DNA of 64,000 nt from Nitrospira sp. GTDB taxonomy: Bacteria; Nitrospirota; Nitrospiria; Nitrospirales; Nitrospiraceae. The notes beneath the pieces were generated by a model. The model was given only the letters and a program-made list of their open reading frames with translations. It ran no database searches and was not told the DNA's origin. The stretch is taken from assembly GCA_036984305.1 (NCBI GenBank), contig BQWY01000001.1, positions 1,364,001 to 1,428,000 on the forward strand. Direction: 5' to 3'. The position numbers were made by a program, and so were the translations under genes. Shown here piece after piece: positions 23,785 through 32,429 of the stretch. Position 1 is the first letter of the stretch, and each line of letters starts with the position of its first letter.

Positions 23785-26700
23785 TCAGGCAGTGGACGAA
23801 TCTACGGTCGCGCTCGCGATGGACGAAACCATGGTGCCAATATCGCAGATTGCCGCAATGCCGAGAAGAAATGCGACTGAAAAGCCTTCGGTTGGGCCTT
23901 TCAACGGGAGCAGCCACGCACAGCTCGTGGGAATCGGCGCCATGATGTTCGCTGCCTCGGTCCACCCGTTCTCATAGTCGGGATCTTTCGACTGTTCGAC
24001 CGTGGCCCAGATTCCCGTTCCCAGCACTGCCGTGCCCGCAATGGTGAGCGCGATGGGACCGACGATCGTGGTGTATTTGCACTCGGACTTGTTCGATGAG
24101 TAGATGGTGAAGGCCATATTCAGGATGGCCGGGACGAATCCCACGGCCCAGTACGTCACGGTTGCCGTGTCTGCCTTCGACCAGTCGGACGTGGATTTCC
24201 CCATCACTTGGTACGGAACAGTAAACCCCTGAATCATGATTGACAGCACGATGTCCGACCACGAGAGGAAAGTGGCCAGCGGATCTTCTTCGCCTTCAGA
24301 CGCCGCCGCAAGGGCATCGTTGGCGAGGTCCGCGGCGGTGTACAAGAAATAGGTAAGGCCGCCCAGAAGCCACAGTATCTCCTGGACCGGCGTGAGTTCC
24401 GAGACGGTGGGGCTCGTGGTCGGAAGCTTCTCGAGCCCCGTTCCCAACGATGGCCAGGGTATCGGTGAGGACGTAATGGTGCTGACCGAGGCGTTCGTAA
24501 AGGGCGGACTGGGGTTGGACGGGTCACTCTTGGTACCGAAGATGATTTTGTACAAAATGGTGGCGGGCACCGCAAGGATCAAGCACAGGAGGTCGAGGAT
24601 GGTCAGATCGTCGCCTTGTGGATTATCGCTACTTTTGGTGATTTCTTTGTACAACCAGGAAAGAATGGGAATGTCGAGAGACTTGTTCAGTGTCGTTTGT
24701 AGGGAGGCGATGGCCGCACTGTAGAAATCCAGCAAGGCGATCAGGATGTCCTCGAGCACGTCCAACACAAAATCCACCACAATTTCGGCTGCCTGGAGGA
24801 AGGCCAGCATCGCGACATCAAAAAACTGCTTTGGGTTGCTCGTCTTGATCGACAAAAAGTTCTGAAGTTGCTGCGTCTGGGCTTGCAGTTGCGACACCTG
24901 TGCCTCGATCAAGTTGTAGAGGTTGTCGAACGGGCTCGTGTCGCCCAGAGAAGGCAAGACCGCCGCCAAGCTCGACGTGCTCGAAAAATGCTGCTGGGCC
25001 TTGGACGTGACGTAATTGCATCGCGCAGCATTGGCCTGATACGTGTCATGGTAGGTTTGGCCTTGCAGCGTGGTCGACGAACCTCCCTTTTGCCTGCTTG
25101 CGTACTGATTCCAGGTCAAGCCCTGTTCAAAAACCTGCTCCGCGTTCGTGAAGGCGCCGTTGATCTCGTTTTGTAGCGCGGCGAACTTTTCCTTGACCAC
25201 GCTCACTAAGTCCTGCTCGCTGTTCTGCAGATTCGTCAGCACGGAATTGAGGTAATACTTGATCACCGTGTGGGTATTCAGGATATCGGACCAGTCGAAC
25301 AATTCTCGTATGAATTTAATGATGTCCTCGACGACGTGAATGGCCTTCTTGATCCAATTGGCCAGAACTTCCAAGAAGTCAGCAATATCATCGACGGTCT
25401 TCAGGACAAACGACTTAAACGCGTTGCCGACATAGATGGCGACATTGACGACGTCGTTCTGGATGGTGTGCACGATGTTCGTGATGTCCTGCCACGCATG
25501 CTTGAAGAAGTGTGCGACATCTCCCCAAAAGTCGGAGAACGAGAAATCGCCAGCCAGGTTTGCTCCGGCCCGAATGCGGGCTTGGGCTTCCTCTTGTGTC
25601 AGCCGCCGGATGCGTGGTTGACCCTGCGCCGTGAATTCGAGTTCCCAGTTCGGCATGTCAACGTGGGTCAGGTCGAAACGGGCGGACGGTGCGGTCCGTT
25701 TCTGGAGCATCAATTGCGCGGCGCTTGTGATGGTGGTCGCGACGGTGTTGGCGTTGGGATAGCCGGGTGGCAAGATTCCGGCACTCTCCAGTGAGGCGCC
25801 GGTGACGGGCAGTGTTGGATCCTGGCCAGCCAGCCGGGCGAGAGAGCTTTTGTCGGCCGGACAGGATTGCCACTGGTTTGAGGACATGAAGTCGGGGACC
25901 TGGACACTCAACATGGGAGCGGTCAAGGTCGTGGCCTGTACGGCTATCGTCAACTTCCCCACGCTGTTGGTGACGACCTGGGCGGATTCCTGTGGACTGA
26001 TATGATAGGCCAATTCGTTGGCAATGATCACGGTGGAGCGGTCGGCCTTGACGTTCATCGTCACGGAAGGGACTGGGCTGTCGTACTGATCCATGGCGAC
26101 GATCTCGGTGGTGTAGGTGCTGACCGAGGCAGGCGTTTGATCGGGGGCCGTCGGACCGTCCAATTGTTGGACGAACCACGACCCATACGTCGAACTTGTC
26201 CCATCGGATACGAGTTTCTGGCTCATGTGCTGCACGACCTCGGTGAGGTCGACATCGAACACTTCCGGTCCGAGCGGCATGAGGGGAGGACAGGCGATGA
26301 CTTTCAACGCGCTTCCCAGCGGAACCCAATTCTGATTGAACACCGGATTGTTTGACGAGTCGGTTCCAATTTGCCTCAACAGCCAGAGCTGTCCCGCCGC
26401 GTCGAGCGCGAACAACATGTACCGCTGCTCGCCATCAAGGCCGAGCGCGACGGATTGAACGCCCGTCGGCGCCGTGCCGGTGGCGAGTAAATCCAAGGTA
26501 TTGGGCGACCCGGAGGCAAACCCTCCCACGTAGAACAGTTGGTCGTTGTTGGCGCGGACCAAAAAGGCGCTTTGTCCCTCCGCGGCCGGGAGTCCGTAGA
26601 ACCGGTCGATCGTGAGTGGACCAGATGCGAGCGGGAAACTATTCCATTGTGAATTGGGTGCCCATTGAAACGTTCCGTCCACAATCGAGCCGCATCGGTA

Positions 26701-27360
26701 ATTGATAGTGGTGCCGGACTGGGAGTCGTCCGGCTGGAGAATCGTCAACTGCGTCGAATTCAACCCGATAACGACGAGGTACGCGGGAGTCGTGGACGCG
26801 GATGTCATCGTGAAGTTGAGCTGCCACGAGTTCGTGCTCTCGTCCCGAGAGATGAGAAAAAACGTAGGCTGGCTACCCGATATGGAAATGCCATACAGGT
26901 AGTAATTGCCGTCGGGATCCCGATACATGTCGGTTTGTGTCGTTTGGCTCAGGACAGTGGGCAGCGACTGTAAAGCATTCCAGTATCCTTCCGCCGAACA
27001 TTGCATCCACATGACTGCGTTGTCTGCGCTGCCGTCTGAGGACGGATAGAAGACCAGCACGTTCAGCTCACCGGATTCGTAGAAGGCCTGGAGTTTTGAG
27101 ATGGGGGCCGGCAGGACTATGGGAATCGGGACTACGTTTTGGTTCCAGCCGGAGTGCGAACTCTGATCTCGCACGAAATGCAGGACACTCGTATTGTCAT
27201 TGCCCACAGTGAGAAGCTCATTGATCACATCCCCGTTCACCTCATTGCTGACCACGACAAACTTATCGGTGAGGCCGCTGGCCACCGGTGGGGTCATGAC
27301 TAACAAATAGTCCTCGATCAGGCTCGAACTCGCGGTAATCGCCGAAGCGGTGCGTGTCAT
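23785..27360 (-). CDS. Very large protein with propeller-like, Ig-like, amphipathic and membrane regions; unknown function
   Basis: 1191 residues with no N-terminal signal peptide. Residues about 30-370 are beta-rich with repeated aromatic/glycine patterns (for example Y-Y-L-Y-G-I-S and L-F-Y-V-G-G-F), suggesting a beta-propeller or lectin-like domain. A beta-sandwich-like stretch resembling invasin/Ig domains follows (about 400-500). From about residue 620 a long amphipathic helical part begins (D-F-W-G-D-V-A-H-F-F-K-H-A-W), leading into a C-terminal region with several hydrophobic helices after about residue 860. This could be a pore-forming or membrane-inserting effector, or a surface protein, but I know no matching family. 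It faces the two secreted collar-like genes in the same direction. Confidence 0.7.
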   Translation of the reverse strand: MTRTASAITASSSLIEDYLLVMTPPVASGLTDKFVVVSNEVNGDVINELLTVGNDNTSVLHFVRDQSSHSGWNQNVVPIPIVLPAPISKLQAFYESGELNVLVFYPSSDGSADNAVMWMQCSAEGYWNALQSLPTVLSQTTQTDMYRDPDGNYYLYGISISGSQPTFFLISRDESTNSWQLNFTMTSASTTPAYLVVIGLNSTQLTILQPDDSQSGTTINYRCGSIVDGTFQWAPNSQWNSFPLASGPLTIDRFYGLPAAEGQSAFLVRANNDQLFYVGGFASGSPNTLDLLATGTAPTGVQSVALGLDGEQRYMLFALDAAGQLWLLRQIGTDSSNNPVFNQNWVPLGSALKVIACPPLMPLGPEVFDVDLTEVVQHMSQKLVSDGTSSTYGSWFVQQLDGPTAPDQTPASVSTYTTEIVAMDQYDSPVPSVTMNVKADRSTVIIANELAYHISPQESAQVVTNSVGKLTIAVQATTLTAPMLSVQVPDFMSSNQWQSCPADKSSLARLAGQDPTLPVTGASLESAGILPPGYPNANTVATTITSAAQLMLQKRTAPSARFDLTHVDMPNWELEFTAQGQPRIRRLTQEEAQARIRAGANLAGDFSFSDFWGDVAHFFKHAWQDITNIVHTIQNDVVNVAIYVGNAFKSFVLKTVDDIADFLEVLANWIKKAIHVVEDIIKFIRELFDWSDILNTHTVIKYYLNSVLTNLQNSEQDLVSVVKEKFAALQNEINGAFTNAEQVFEQGLTWNQYASRQKGGSSTTLQGQTYHDTYQANAARCNYVTSKAQQHFSSTSSLAAVLPSLGDTSPFDNLYNLIEAQVSQLQAQTQQLQNFLSIKTSNPKQFFDVAMLAFLQAAEIVVDFVLDVLEDILIALLDFYSAAIASLQTTLNKSLDIPILSWLYKEITKSSDNPQGDDLTILDLLCLILAVPATILYKIIFGTKSDPSNPSPPFTNASVSTITSSPIPWPSLGTGLEKLPTTSPTVSELTPVQEILWLLGGLTYFLYTAADLANDALAAASEGEEDPLATFLSWSDIVLSIMIQGFTVPYQVMGKSTSDWSKADTATVTYWAVGFVPAILNMAFTIYSSNKSECKYTTIVGPIALTIAGTAVLGTGIWATVEQSKDPDYENGWTEAANIMAPIPTSCAWLLPLKGPTEGFSVAFLLGIAAICDIGTMVSSIASATVDSSTA

Positions 27361-27774
27361 TTCCCCCTCCGCGCATCATGTAATGGAATAGGATGAAGGC
27401 TTCTGGATGGTCCTATCAAAGAAGCACTCTCGACTAGAACTATCTCAAAATTGTATTTAGAGCCTGACACCGTGACGGAAGACTCCGAGCGGGGACAAGC
27501 TTTCGAGCGGTGTGTCCCCGCCCCCCCCTTTCCTCTCTTCTACGGGTGGAGGGGATCAGTCCGCCAGCCTTTGCCATGGCGGAGACCGCGGCCTGCAGGC
27601 CAGACCCGCTGCTGGTCGCCGATCCGACGTGCTCCTGGAGGCGACCAGCCAATCCGAGCACTTCGACCTGCGTACCCAACATCAATGCATCAGGGCAAGG
27701 CTGGCGCGGCTCACCACTCGCCAGCCGACCGAGTTTCATGAACACCATCACTGTTAGCAACTTTGAGATTGTTT
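27361..27774. other. Gene-poor gap with an inverted repeat
   Basis: 414 bases between two minus-strand genes. It contains a perfect 9-base inverted repeat, GCGGGGACA (27489-27497) and TGTCCCCGC (27513-27521), with a 15-base loop, followed by a C-rich run. A 116-codon minus-strand frame (27440-27790) crosses the region but overlaps the neighbouring gene and has no ribosome site or recognisable motif. The hairpin could be a degenerate mobile repeat or a transcript-end structure. Confidence 0.4.
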
Positions 27775-28593
27775 CTAGTCTTTTTGACATTGGAGTAGCT
27801 GCATGTAGGGAAGCGTACTTAATGCGGCGCTAGAATTTCCAGAGTAGTCGTACGTGCCCGAATGGCCGTAGCCCCATGAATGTGTCCATGGGGCTTGCAC
27901 GAGCGAGAGAACCGTGGGTGTCACACCGCCTGAAAACGAGTGCGCGTGCGTCCGGTTTTCGTTCGGGGCCAGCGCCCCGCCGCCGAAGGCGGCGGGCGCT
28001 TGACCGGCTGCAGGAAGGCCCACCAGAAACCGTCCCTGTGTTGCCGCCGGCTGGCTCCACCCTGGGTTGGGGCAGTCAAGGCCGGCCGTGAATATGAGGA
28101 TCCCGCTTGGAATACTGCCCGCATTTGGTGCCGGGTTCTCTTCCTTGAGGCAGACCAGCAGTTGCACGTAGGGAACTTGAACGCTGGAAGCCGCCGTCGT
28201 GCCGTCGAATGCAAATGGGCCACGTGAAGTCGGATCGTCATTACAACAGCCGTCAACGCCTTTGATGTAGGCGTTATCAAGAAGGATGCTCGAGCTGAAA
28301 CTATGAGTATGCGTCCGATTCTCACCGCTCTTCAGCGCCGTGTCGACTGTCTCCTGCGTCGTGCCGTTCGGCATCAACGGTACGACAAAACGCCCATTCA
28401 TCGCGTCCGCAAGGTTCCCTGTGGGGGTCCAGCCACCGGGACATTGCGTCGCGTTAAAAAAGGCAATGGTTTGCTGGGGATACGGGTCCTGAGCGCGGAC
28501 CGGTACGGGTGTCCCCATCACCACCGCGAACAGCGCGAGGGTCAGGGCGATCACTGTTCCTTGTGTAACAGAGCGAGACTGCGATGCTCCCAT
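27775..28593 (-). CDS. Secreted phage-tail-collar-like protein, two repeats
   Basis: 272 residues with a clear signal peptide (hydrophobic residues about 13-30 ending V-R-A-Q). Two similar halves follow. Each has a G-R-F motif, a G-E-N-R-T-H-T-H-S-F or N-E-N-R-T-H-A-H-S-F motif and ends in P-Y-V-Q-L-L-V-C-L-K-E or P-Y-M-Q-L-L-Q-C-Q-K-D. The H-x-H-S block is typical of tail-collar domains, here in an exported protein rather than a phage. Function unknown; a carbohydrate-binding or surface role is a guess. The gene follows its single-domain paralogue by 15 bases. Confidence 0.65.
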   Translation of the reverse strand: MGASQSRSVTQGTVIALTLALFAVVMGTPVPVRAQDPYPQQTIAFFNATQCPGGWTPTGNLADAMNGRFVVPLMPNGTTQETVDTALKSGENRTHTHSFSSSILLDNAYIKGVDGCCNDDPTSRGPFAFDGTTAASSVQVPYVQLLVCLKEENPAPNAGSIPSGILIFTAGLDCPNPGWSQPAATQGRFLVGLPAAGQAPAAFGGGALAPNENRTHAHSFSGGVTPTVLSLVQAPWTHSWGYGHSGTYDYSGNSSAALSTLPYMQLLQCQKD

Positions 28594-28608
28594 GTGTCAC
28601 GTCCCTTC

Positions 28609-29055
28609 CTATTCCTTTTGGCACGCAACGAGTTGGTAAAATGGCAGATTGGAGGGTGCCTCATCCACGGTTCCAGAAACAGTAGAGGACCCCGACGCGG
28701 CGTAGGATTTGTCCTTCCCCCCCGTAATTAACGCAGCATGTTTGCTCGAGAGTTGTACCGTCGCCTGGTAACTGTGCTCATGCATAGGCGCCGTCTTGTC
28801 CTGAAGCGGAGGTCCGACTATGACGCCCACATCCGATGAATTCTGAACCGCCACGACAGCACGTCCCTGGACGTTGGTTGCGACATTCCAGCCTGAGCCG
28901 TGGTCACATGTGGTGCTCATAAAGAACGCCATCATCCCCGTGGGGGTGCCATCAGTGTCGGCTGGCTCCGCCGCGATCGCTGACGATCCGGCGCAAAACC
29001 CAAGGAGCCCGGCTATCAGAACACGTCCCGTACAGCATCGTAGTCCCTTTCGCAT
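28609..29055 (-). CDS. Secreted single-repeat tail-collar-like protein
   Basis: 148 residues from ATG 29055, chosen for the GGAGGGG site upstream. A signal peptide (hydrophobic stretch ending S-A-I-A-A) is followed by one collar-like unit with G-R-A-V-V, M-H-E-H-S-Y and the end P-F-Y-Q-L-V-A-C-Q-K-E. That ending matches both repeats of the adjacent 272-residue protein, so the three units are paralogous. First gene of the minus-strand run leading to the 1191-residue protein. Confidence 0.6.
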   Translation of the reverse strand: MRKGLRCCTGRVLIAGLLGFCAGSSAIAAEPADTDGTPTGMMAFFMSTTCDHGSGWNVATNVQGRAVVAVQNSSDVGVIVGPPLQDKTAPMHEHSYQATVQLSSKHAALITGGKDKSYAASGSSTVSGTVDEAPSNLPFYQLVACQKE

Positions 29056-29270
29056 TCGTACAGCCCCTCCGTGACGCTGATGAGTTGGAATCGCTCGACA
29101 GGATCGAGAGATCGATGTCGAATGGCGATGCACTTATAACGAGTGCTACGTGGTAGCGCAAGGCGAAGGTGAGCGCCATCAGGTATTAGCCCAGGCCGAG
29201 CCAGTGATCTGCCTAGGAACGGAGAAAAGAAAAGGAGGTGTCCTGTCGTCAGCAGCGACTGACGAATTGC

Positions 29271-29299
29271 TTGACCGGTTGACACCCCTCGTCTAACAC
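29271..29299 (+). promoter_or_regulatory. Candidate promoter of the RiPP cluster
   Basis: TTGACC, exactly 17 bases, TAACAC, ending 52 bases before the first gene of the cluster. The site lies in the 296-base gap between divergent transcription units. It overlaps an array of TTGAC repeats, so binding of a regulator here could control the cluster directly. Confidence 0.5.
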
Positions 29300-29315
29300 T
29301 AGTTGACGAGTTGAC
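29271..29315 (+). repeat. Four TTGAC direct repeats, spaced 8-24-8
   Basis: TTGAC occurs at 29271, 29279, 29303 and 29311. The two pairs each have an 8-base period and are 32 bases apart, about three helical turns, flanking the -10 of the candidate promoter. Regular spacing like this is typical of operators for dimeric or cooperatively binding regulators. The five-base unit is short and also forms the -35 hexamer, so chance cannot be ruled out. Confidence 0.4.
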
Positions 29316-29351
29316 GCGGTCTCTTCGGGTTCCCTCACAGGGCGGACGGAA

Positions 29352-29816
29352 GTGCGAAAATACTGGGTGATCCTACAGGCTGGTCTCGCGGTCGCCGTGA
29401 TTCGGATCCTGGTGCGCCTGTTGCCGTTGCCCCGAGTGCTGAGTTGCCTACATGCAGATGGCACTTCCAACACGCTCGACCGAGCCGCCCTCGACGATCT
29501 TGCCTATTATACGGATCGATGGTTGATCTTGTTTCCTGCCAACGCAAAGGGAAATTGTTTCCCTCGCTCGCTGACGCTGTATCGATTCGCGCGGCGGTTG
29601 GGTTTTCCCGTGCGGTTTCATTGCGGGATCCAAAAGAACGGACAGACGCTCGACGGGCATGCGTGGCTCTCGCTCGAAGGGGCCGCCTTTCTCGAGCCGA
29701 CTCGGCATTGGGAAGGGTTTACGGTTACGTATTCATACCCGTGCACCGACAATACGGCCCAGGGGCCTACATCGGCTGAGCATGTGGGGGCCTCCAGCGG
29801 ACGGGTCGTTTCCTGA
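29352..29816 (+). CDS. Lasso-peptide B2-type leader protease (transglutaminase-like)
   Basis: 154 residues, GTG start after GGACGGAA. The region around C-F-P-R-S-L-T-L-Y-R (Cys69) and the D-G-H-A-W (His103) motif matches the B2 cysteine protease of lasso-peptide pathways (transglutaminase-like fold), which removes the leader from the precursor. In known systems it acts with a separate PqqD-like B1 protein that holds the leader. Here that partner is about 4.5 kb downstream in the same run. It is the first gene of the cluster. The third member of the catalytic triad was not placed with certainty. Confidence 0.8.
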   Translation: MRKYWVILQAGLAVAVIRILVRLLPLPRVLSCLHADGTSNTLDRAALDDLAYYTDRWLILFPANAKGNCFPRSLTLYRFARRLGFPVRFHCGIQKNGQTLDGHAWLSLEGAAFLEPTRHWEGFTVTYSYPCTDNTAQGPTSAEHVGASSGRVVS

Positions 29817-29823
29817 GTCAACC

Positions 29824-30441
29824 ATGTCGAGCCGCCGATCAACATTGACTCGCCGGCAATTCGGACTTTGGACCGCCGCAGGTGCGGTGATCGTTGGCCT
29901 GAATCGGGGATGTGGGCTGTGGCCGGATGCGGTGCAGGCCGAACATCCTGAGCTTCCTCCCGTCCGATTGTTGCAGGGCCCCTTCCAGGCACTGTCCGCC
30001 TACGAGGCGACGTTACTGGATGAAGTCACGGCTCTCTTGATCCCGACCGATCAGGATCCCGGGGCCCGCGAAGCCGGCGTGGTCGCGGTACTGGATCGGG
30101 CGCTGGCTGCACACGAGCAGCAGCGAACGATCTATCGATCGGGCTTCGCTTGGCTGGATTTCTACGCGAACGCTCTGTACGGGCAGGACAGTTTTCTCCT
30201 GCTCCCGCCAGCCGGTCGGCTCAGAATGTTGGAATTGGCGGAGTCAGGCCGGGTTGGACGACTGCACAAACTCAAAGAGTGGTGGCGGTTTGGAACGCTT
30301 GGGCACGGCGTTCGCTTCTTCGAGTTGGTGAAGGCCGACACGTTTGCGGCGTTCTATACCGCCCGACAGGGGTGGCAGGTGGCGGGTTATCATGGACCGC
30401 CGCAGTACCGCGGATTTCCAGACTATGCACGGTGTGGGTGA
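29824..30441 (+). CDS. Tat-exported gluconate 2-dehydrogenase subunit 3-like protein
   Basis: 205 residues. The N-terminus has a twin-arginine signal (T-R-R-Q-F-G) followed by a hydrophobic stretch, so it should be exported folded through Tat. The rest matches the small subunit of gluconate/fructose-type GMC dehydrogenases (L-L-D-E-V-T-A-L-L-I-P-T-D near residue 70; E-L-V-K-A-D-T-F-A-A-F-Y-T near residue 165). The catalytic partner is the next gene, three bases away. Such small subunits help export and stabilise the flavoprotein. Its position inside a RiPP cluster is unusual. Confidence 0.75.
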   Translation: MSSRRSTLTRRQFGLWTAAGAVIVGLNRGCGLWPDAVQAEHPELPPVRLLQGPFQALSAYEATLLDEVTALLIPTDQDPGAREAGVVAVLDRALAAHEQQRTIYRSGFAWLDFYANALYGQDSFLLLPPAGRLRMLELAESGRVGRLHKLKEWWRFGTLGHGVRFFELVKADTFAAFYTARQGWQVAGYHGPPQYRGFPDYARCG

Positions 30442-30444
30442 CCG

Positions 30445-32127
30445 GTGTCCGGTGACGCGGTAGACGTGTGTATCATCGGATCGGGCGCCGCCGGGGCGGC
30501 CATGGCTTATGCGCTTGGCCAGGCCGGGCTCTCGGTCGTGGTCTTGGAGTCGGGTCCACGGTTCGATCCTACCCGGTATCCGATGAATGATCCCAATTGG
30601 GAGACTCGGCCGGGCGCATTCGACCCGACCCCTGCACAGCGTCACCAGTATCTCTATGGGACAGGTCCGGCCGAACCGCTCGATGGGCGCTTCGATCACC
30701 TCCATTCGTGGTCCGAGGCCGACGGGCGGTACATCACGTCCGGCAAGCGAACACCACCCCGGGTCCATCGGGTGCGTGGCGTCGGCGGCACGACGCTTCA
30801 CTACCAAGGCGAGGCCCATCGCTTTTCGCCCCATGGGTTCCAGTCCCGTTCGCTGTTGGGGTACGCGGAAGATTGGCCGATTCGCTACGACAGCCTGACG
30901 CCCTACTACGATGAGATGGAGCGGCTCCTTGGGGTGGCCGGCGATCATGCGAATCCGTTCAAGGCACCCCGGGGGCCCTTTCCCAATCCTCCGCATGCGA
31001 TGAGTTGTGCGAGCCGACACGTCAAGCGCGGGTTTGACCGGATGGGGTTGCACCTGCATCCAAATTCGCTGGCGATCCTTTCGCGCCCGTATGACGGACG
31101 AATGGCCTGTATCTATTGCAATGGGTGTTCGATGGGGTGCATGACGCGCGCCAAAAGCAGCGCCGATGTGGCCCTGATTCCCAAGGCAGAGGCTTCCGGA
31201 CGCGTTGCGATCCGCACGGGAGTCGTCGTCCATCGCTTGTTGACCGATGCCAACGGTCTGGTTGATGGCGCGCTGTATTTCGATGATCAAAAGATGGAGC
31301 GGCGGCAAGCCGCCCGTGTTTTCGTCGTGGCCTGTGGCGCCCTCGAAACACCGAGGCTGTTGTTGAATTCGAGTTCGCCGAGGTTTCCCGATGGACTCGG
31401 CAACCGCAGCGGATTGGTGGGGCGTTATTTCATGGAGACGCTGTATCATGCGACCACCGGGCTCTTTCGCGAACCATTGCATTCGTACGAGGGACTTCAG
31501 ATCGACAGCCGTGCTTGGGATTGGAATACGACCAGTTCAACGCGAGGGTTTGCCGGAGGCGTCGTCCTGGGCGTATCGGCCTCCGGGCTGCTTGGACCGC
31601 TGACCTATGCCCGGGCTGTCGCGCCGGGATGGGGGAAGCGACACAAGGATTTCATGCGAACTTACTTCGGTCATGCGATCACGGTCTTCGCCAACGGCGA
31701 ACATCTGCCGCACCGGGAGAACCGCATCGATCTCGATCCCGAAAAGCGGGATGGGCACGGAGTGCCCGTCGCCCGGATTACGACCGCACTTCGTCAGAAC
31801 GATCTTGAGATGTTGGCGTTCATGAAGACCCAATGCCGGGCCGTGCTGGAAGCGGCAGGAGCCGAGCGCATCATCGGGGAGGAAAGCGCCTACGACATAA
31901 GTTCGATTACGCATATGGGCGGGACCTGCCGCATGGGCGACGACCCGAGTCGGTCCGTCGTCGATCGGTCTTGTCGTTCTCATGACGTGCGCAATCTCTA
32001 TGTCGTGGACAGTAGCAGCTTCGTGACACAAGGTGGCGGGGACAGCCCCTCGCTGACCATTCAAGCTCTTGCCCTACATGCGGCTGAGCACCTGATCCAA
32101 TTCGTCAACGCCGGCGGGCATTCCTAG
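30445..32127 (+). CDS. GMC-family FAD oxidoreductase (dehydrogenase large subunit)
   Basis: 560 residues, GTG start. The dinucleotide-binding G-S-G-A-A-G is at about residues 12-17, a C-I-Y-C-N-G-C-S-M-G-C cysteine cluster near residue 220 and the C-terminal H-M-G-G-T-C-R-M-G and G-G-G-D-S-P-S-L-T-I-Q segments of GMC alcohol dehydrogenases are present. It would oxidise an alcohol, probably in the periplasm together with the Tat-exported small subunit. The substrate might be a peptide side chain, a sugar or an unrelated alcohol. A 302-base gap separates it from the ATP-grasp genes, so the link to peptide modification rests on position. Confidence 0.8.
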   Translation: MSGDAVDVCIIGSGAAGAAMAYALGQAGLSVVVLESGPRFDPTRYPMNDPNWETRPGAFDPTPAQRHQYLYGTGPAEPLDGRFDHLHSWSEADGRYITSGKRTPPRVHRVRGVGGTTLHYQGEAHRFSPHGFQSRSLLGYAEDWPIRYDSLTPYYDEMERLLGVAGDHANPFKAPRGPFPNPPHAMSCASRHVKRGFDRMGLHLHPNSLAILSRPYDGRMACIYCNGCSMGCMTRAKSSADVALIPKAEASGRVAIRTGVVVHRLLTDANGLVDGALYFDDQKMERRQAARVFVVACGALETPRLLLNSSSPRFPDGLGNRSGLVGRYFMETLYHATTGLFREPLHSYEGLQIDSRAWDWNTTSSTRGFAGGVVLGVSASGLLGPLTYARAVAPGWGKRHKDFMRTYFGHAITVFANGEHLPHRENRIDLDPEKRDGHGVPVARITTALRQNDLEMLAFMKTQCRAVLEAAGAERIIGEESAYDISSITHMGGTCRMGDDPSRSVVDRSCRSHDVRNLYVVDSSSFVTQGGGDSPSLTIQALALHAAEHLIQFVNAGGHS

Positions 32128-32429
32128 CCGGTTTCGCATTCACCACGCCATATTTGTTGCAATCCTTCTCGTCTCCTTCTCATCGCACCTGCGGAAATCC
32201 CCAGGCCTGGCATAAGAAAATCGCTGCCCATCGCGTGATATCGCGGTCTGAATCCGCGATTTACCCCCCGTTAGGGGCGGCTCTCCCCGCATGGGCGGAG
32301 TTTTCGATTCACGCGGCATTCAGTACAACGTGTCCCTATGCTTGTTCACTCCTCGCTGTGGACATCAGGGATTCAACGGAGTTGTGTGTGCCCAACGGCA
32401 ACGTGGTGGTCGCATGGGAGGGACGCTCG
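32128..32429. other. Gap between the GMC and ATP-grasp genes
   Basis: 302 bases. Open in the frame of the next gene but with no codon bias or start. It contains a perfect 7-base inverted repeat, ATCGCGG/CCGCGAT, at 32240-32260 with a 7-base loop. This could end or attenuate the transcript of the upstream three genes, leaving the peptide genes on their own message. No clear promoter was seen. Confidence 0.4.
32240..32260 (+). terminator. Short hairpin, possible weak terminator
   Basis: ATCGCGG (32240-32246), loop TCTGAAT, CCGCGAT (32254-32260). The stem is perfect but short and is followed by only two T residues, so intrinsic termination would be weak. Confidence 0.25.

Noticed and set aside
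27440-27790. 116-codon minus-strand frame in the gap after the collar-like gene
   Set aside because: Overlaps the neighbouring gene, lacks a ribosome site and known motif, and has a low-complexity end. Kept only as gap description.
28952-29285. Minus-strand frames upstream of the collar-like gene
   Set aside because: No ribosome site or motif; they lie in the divergent promoter region.
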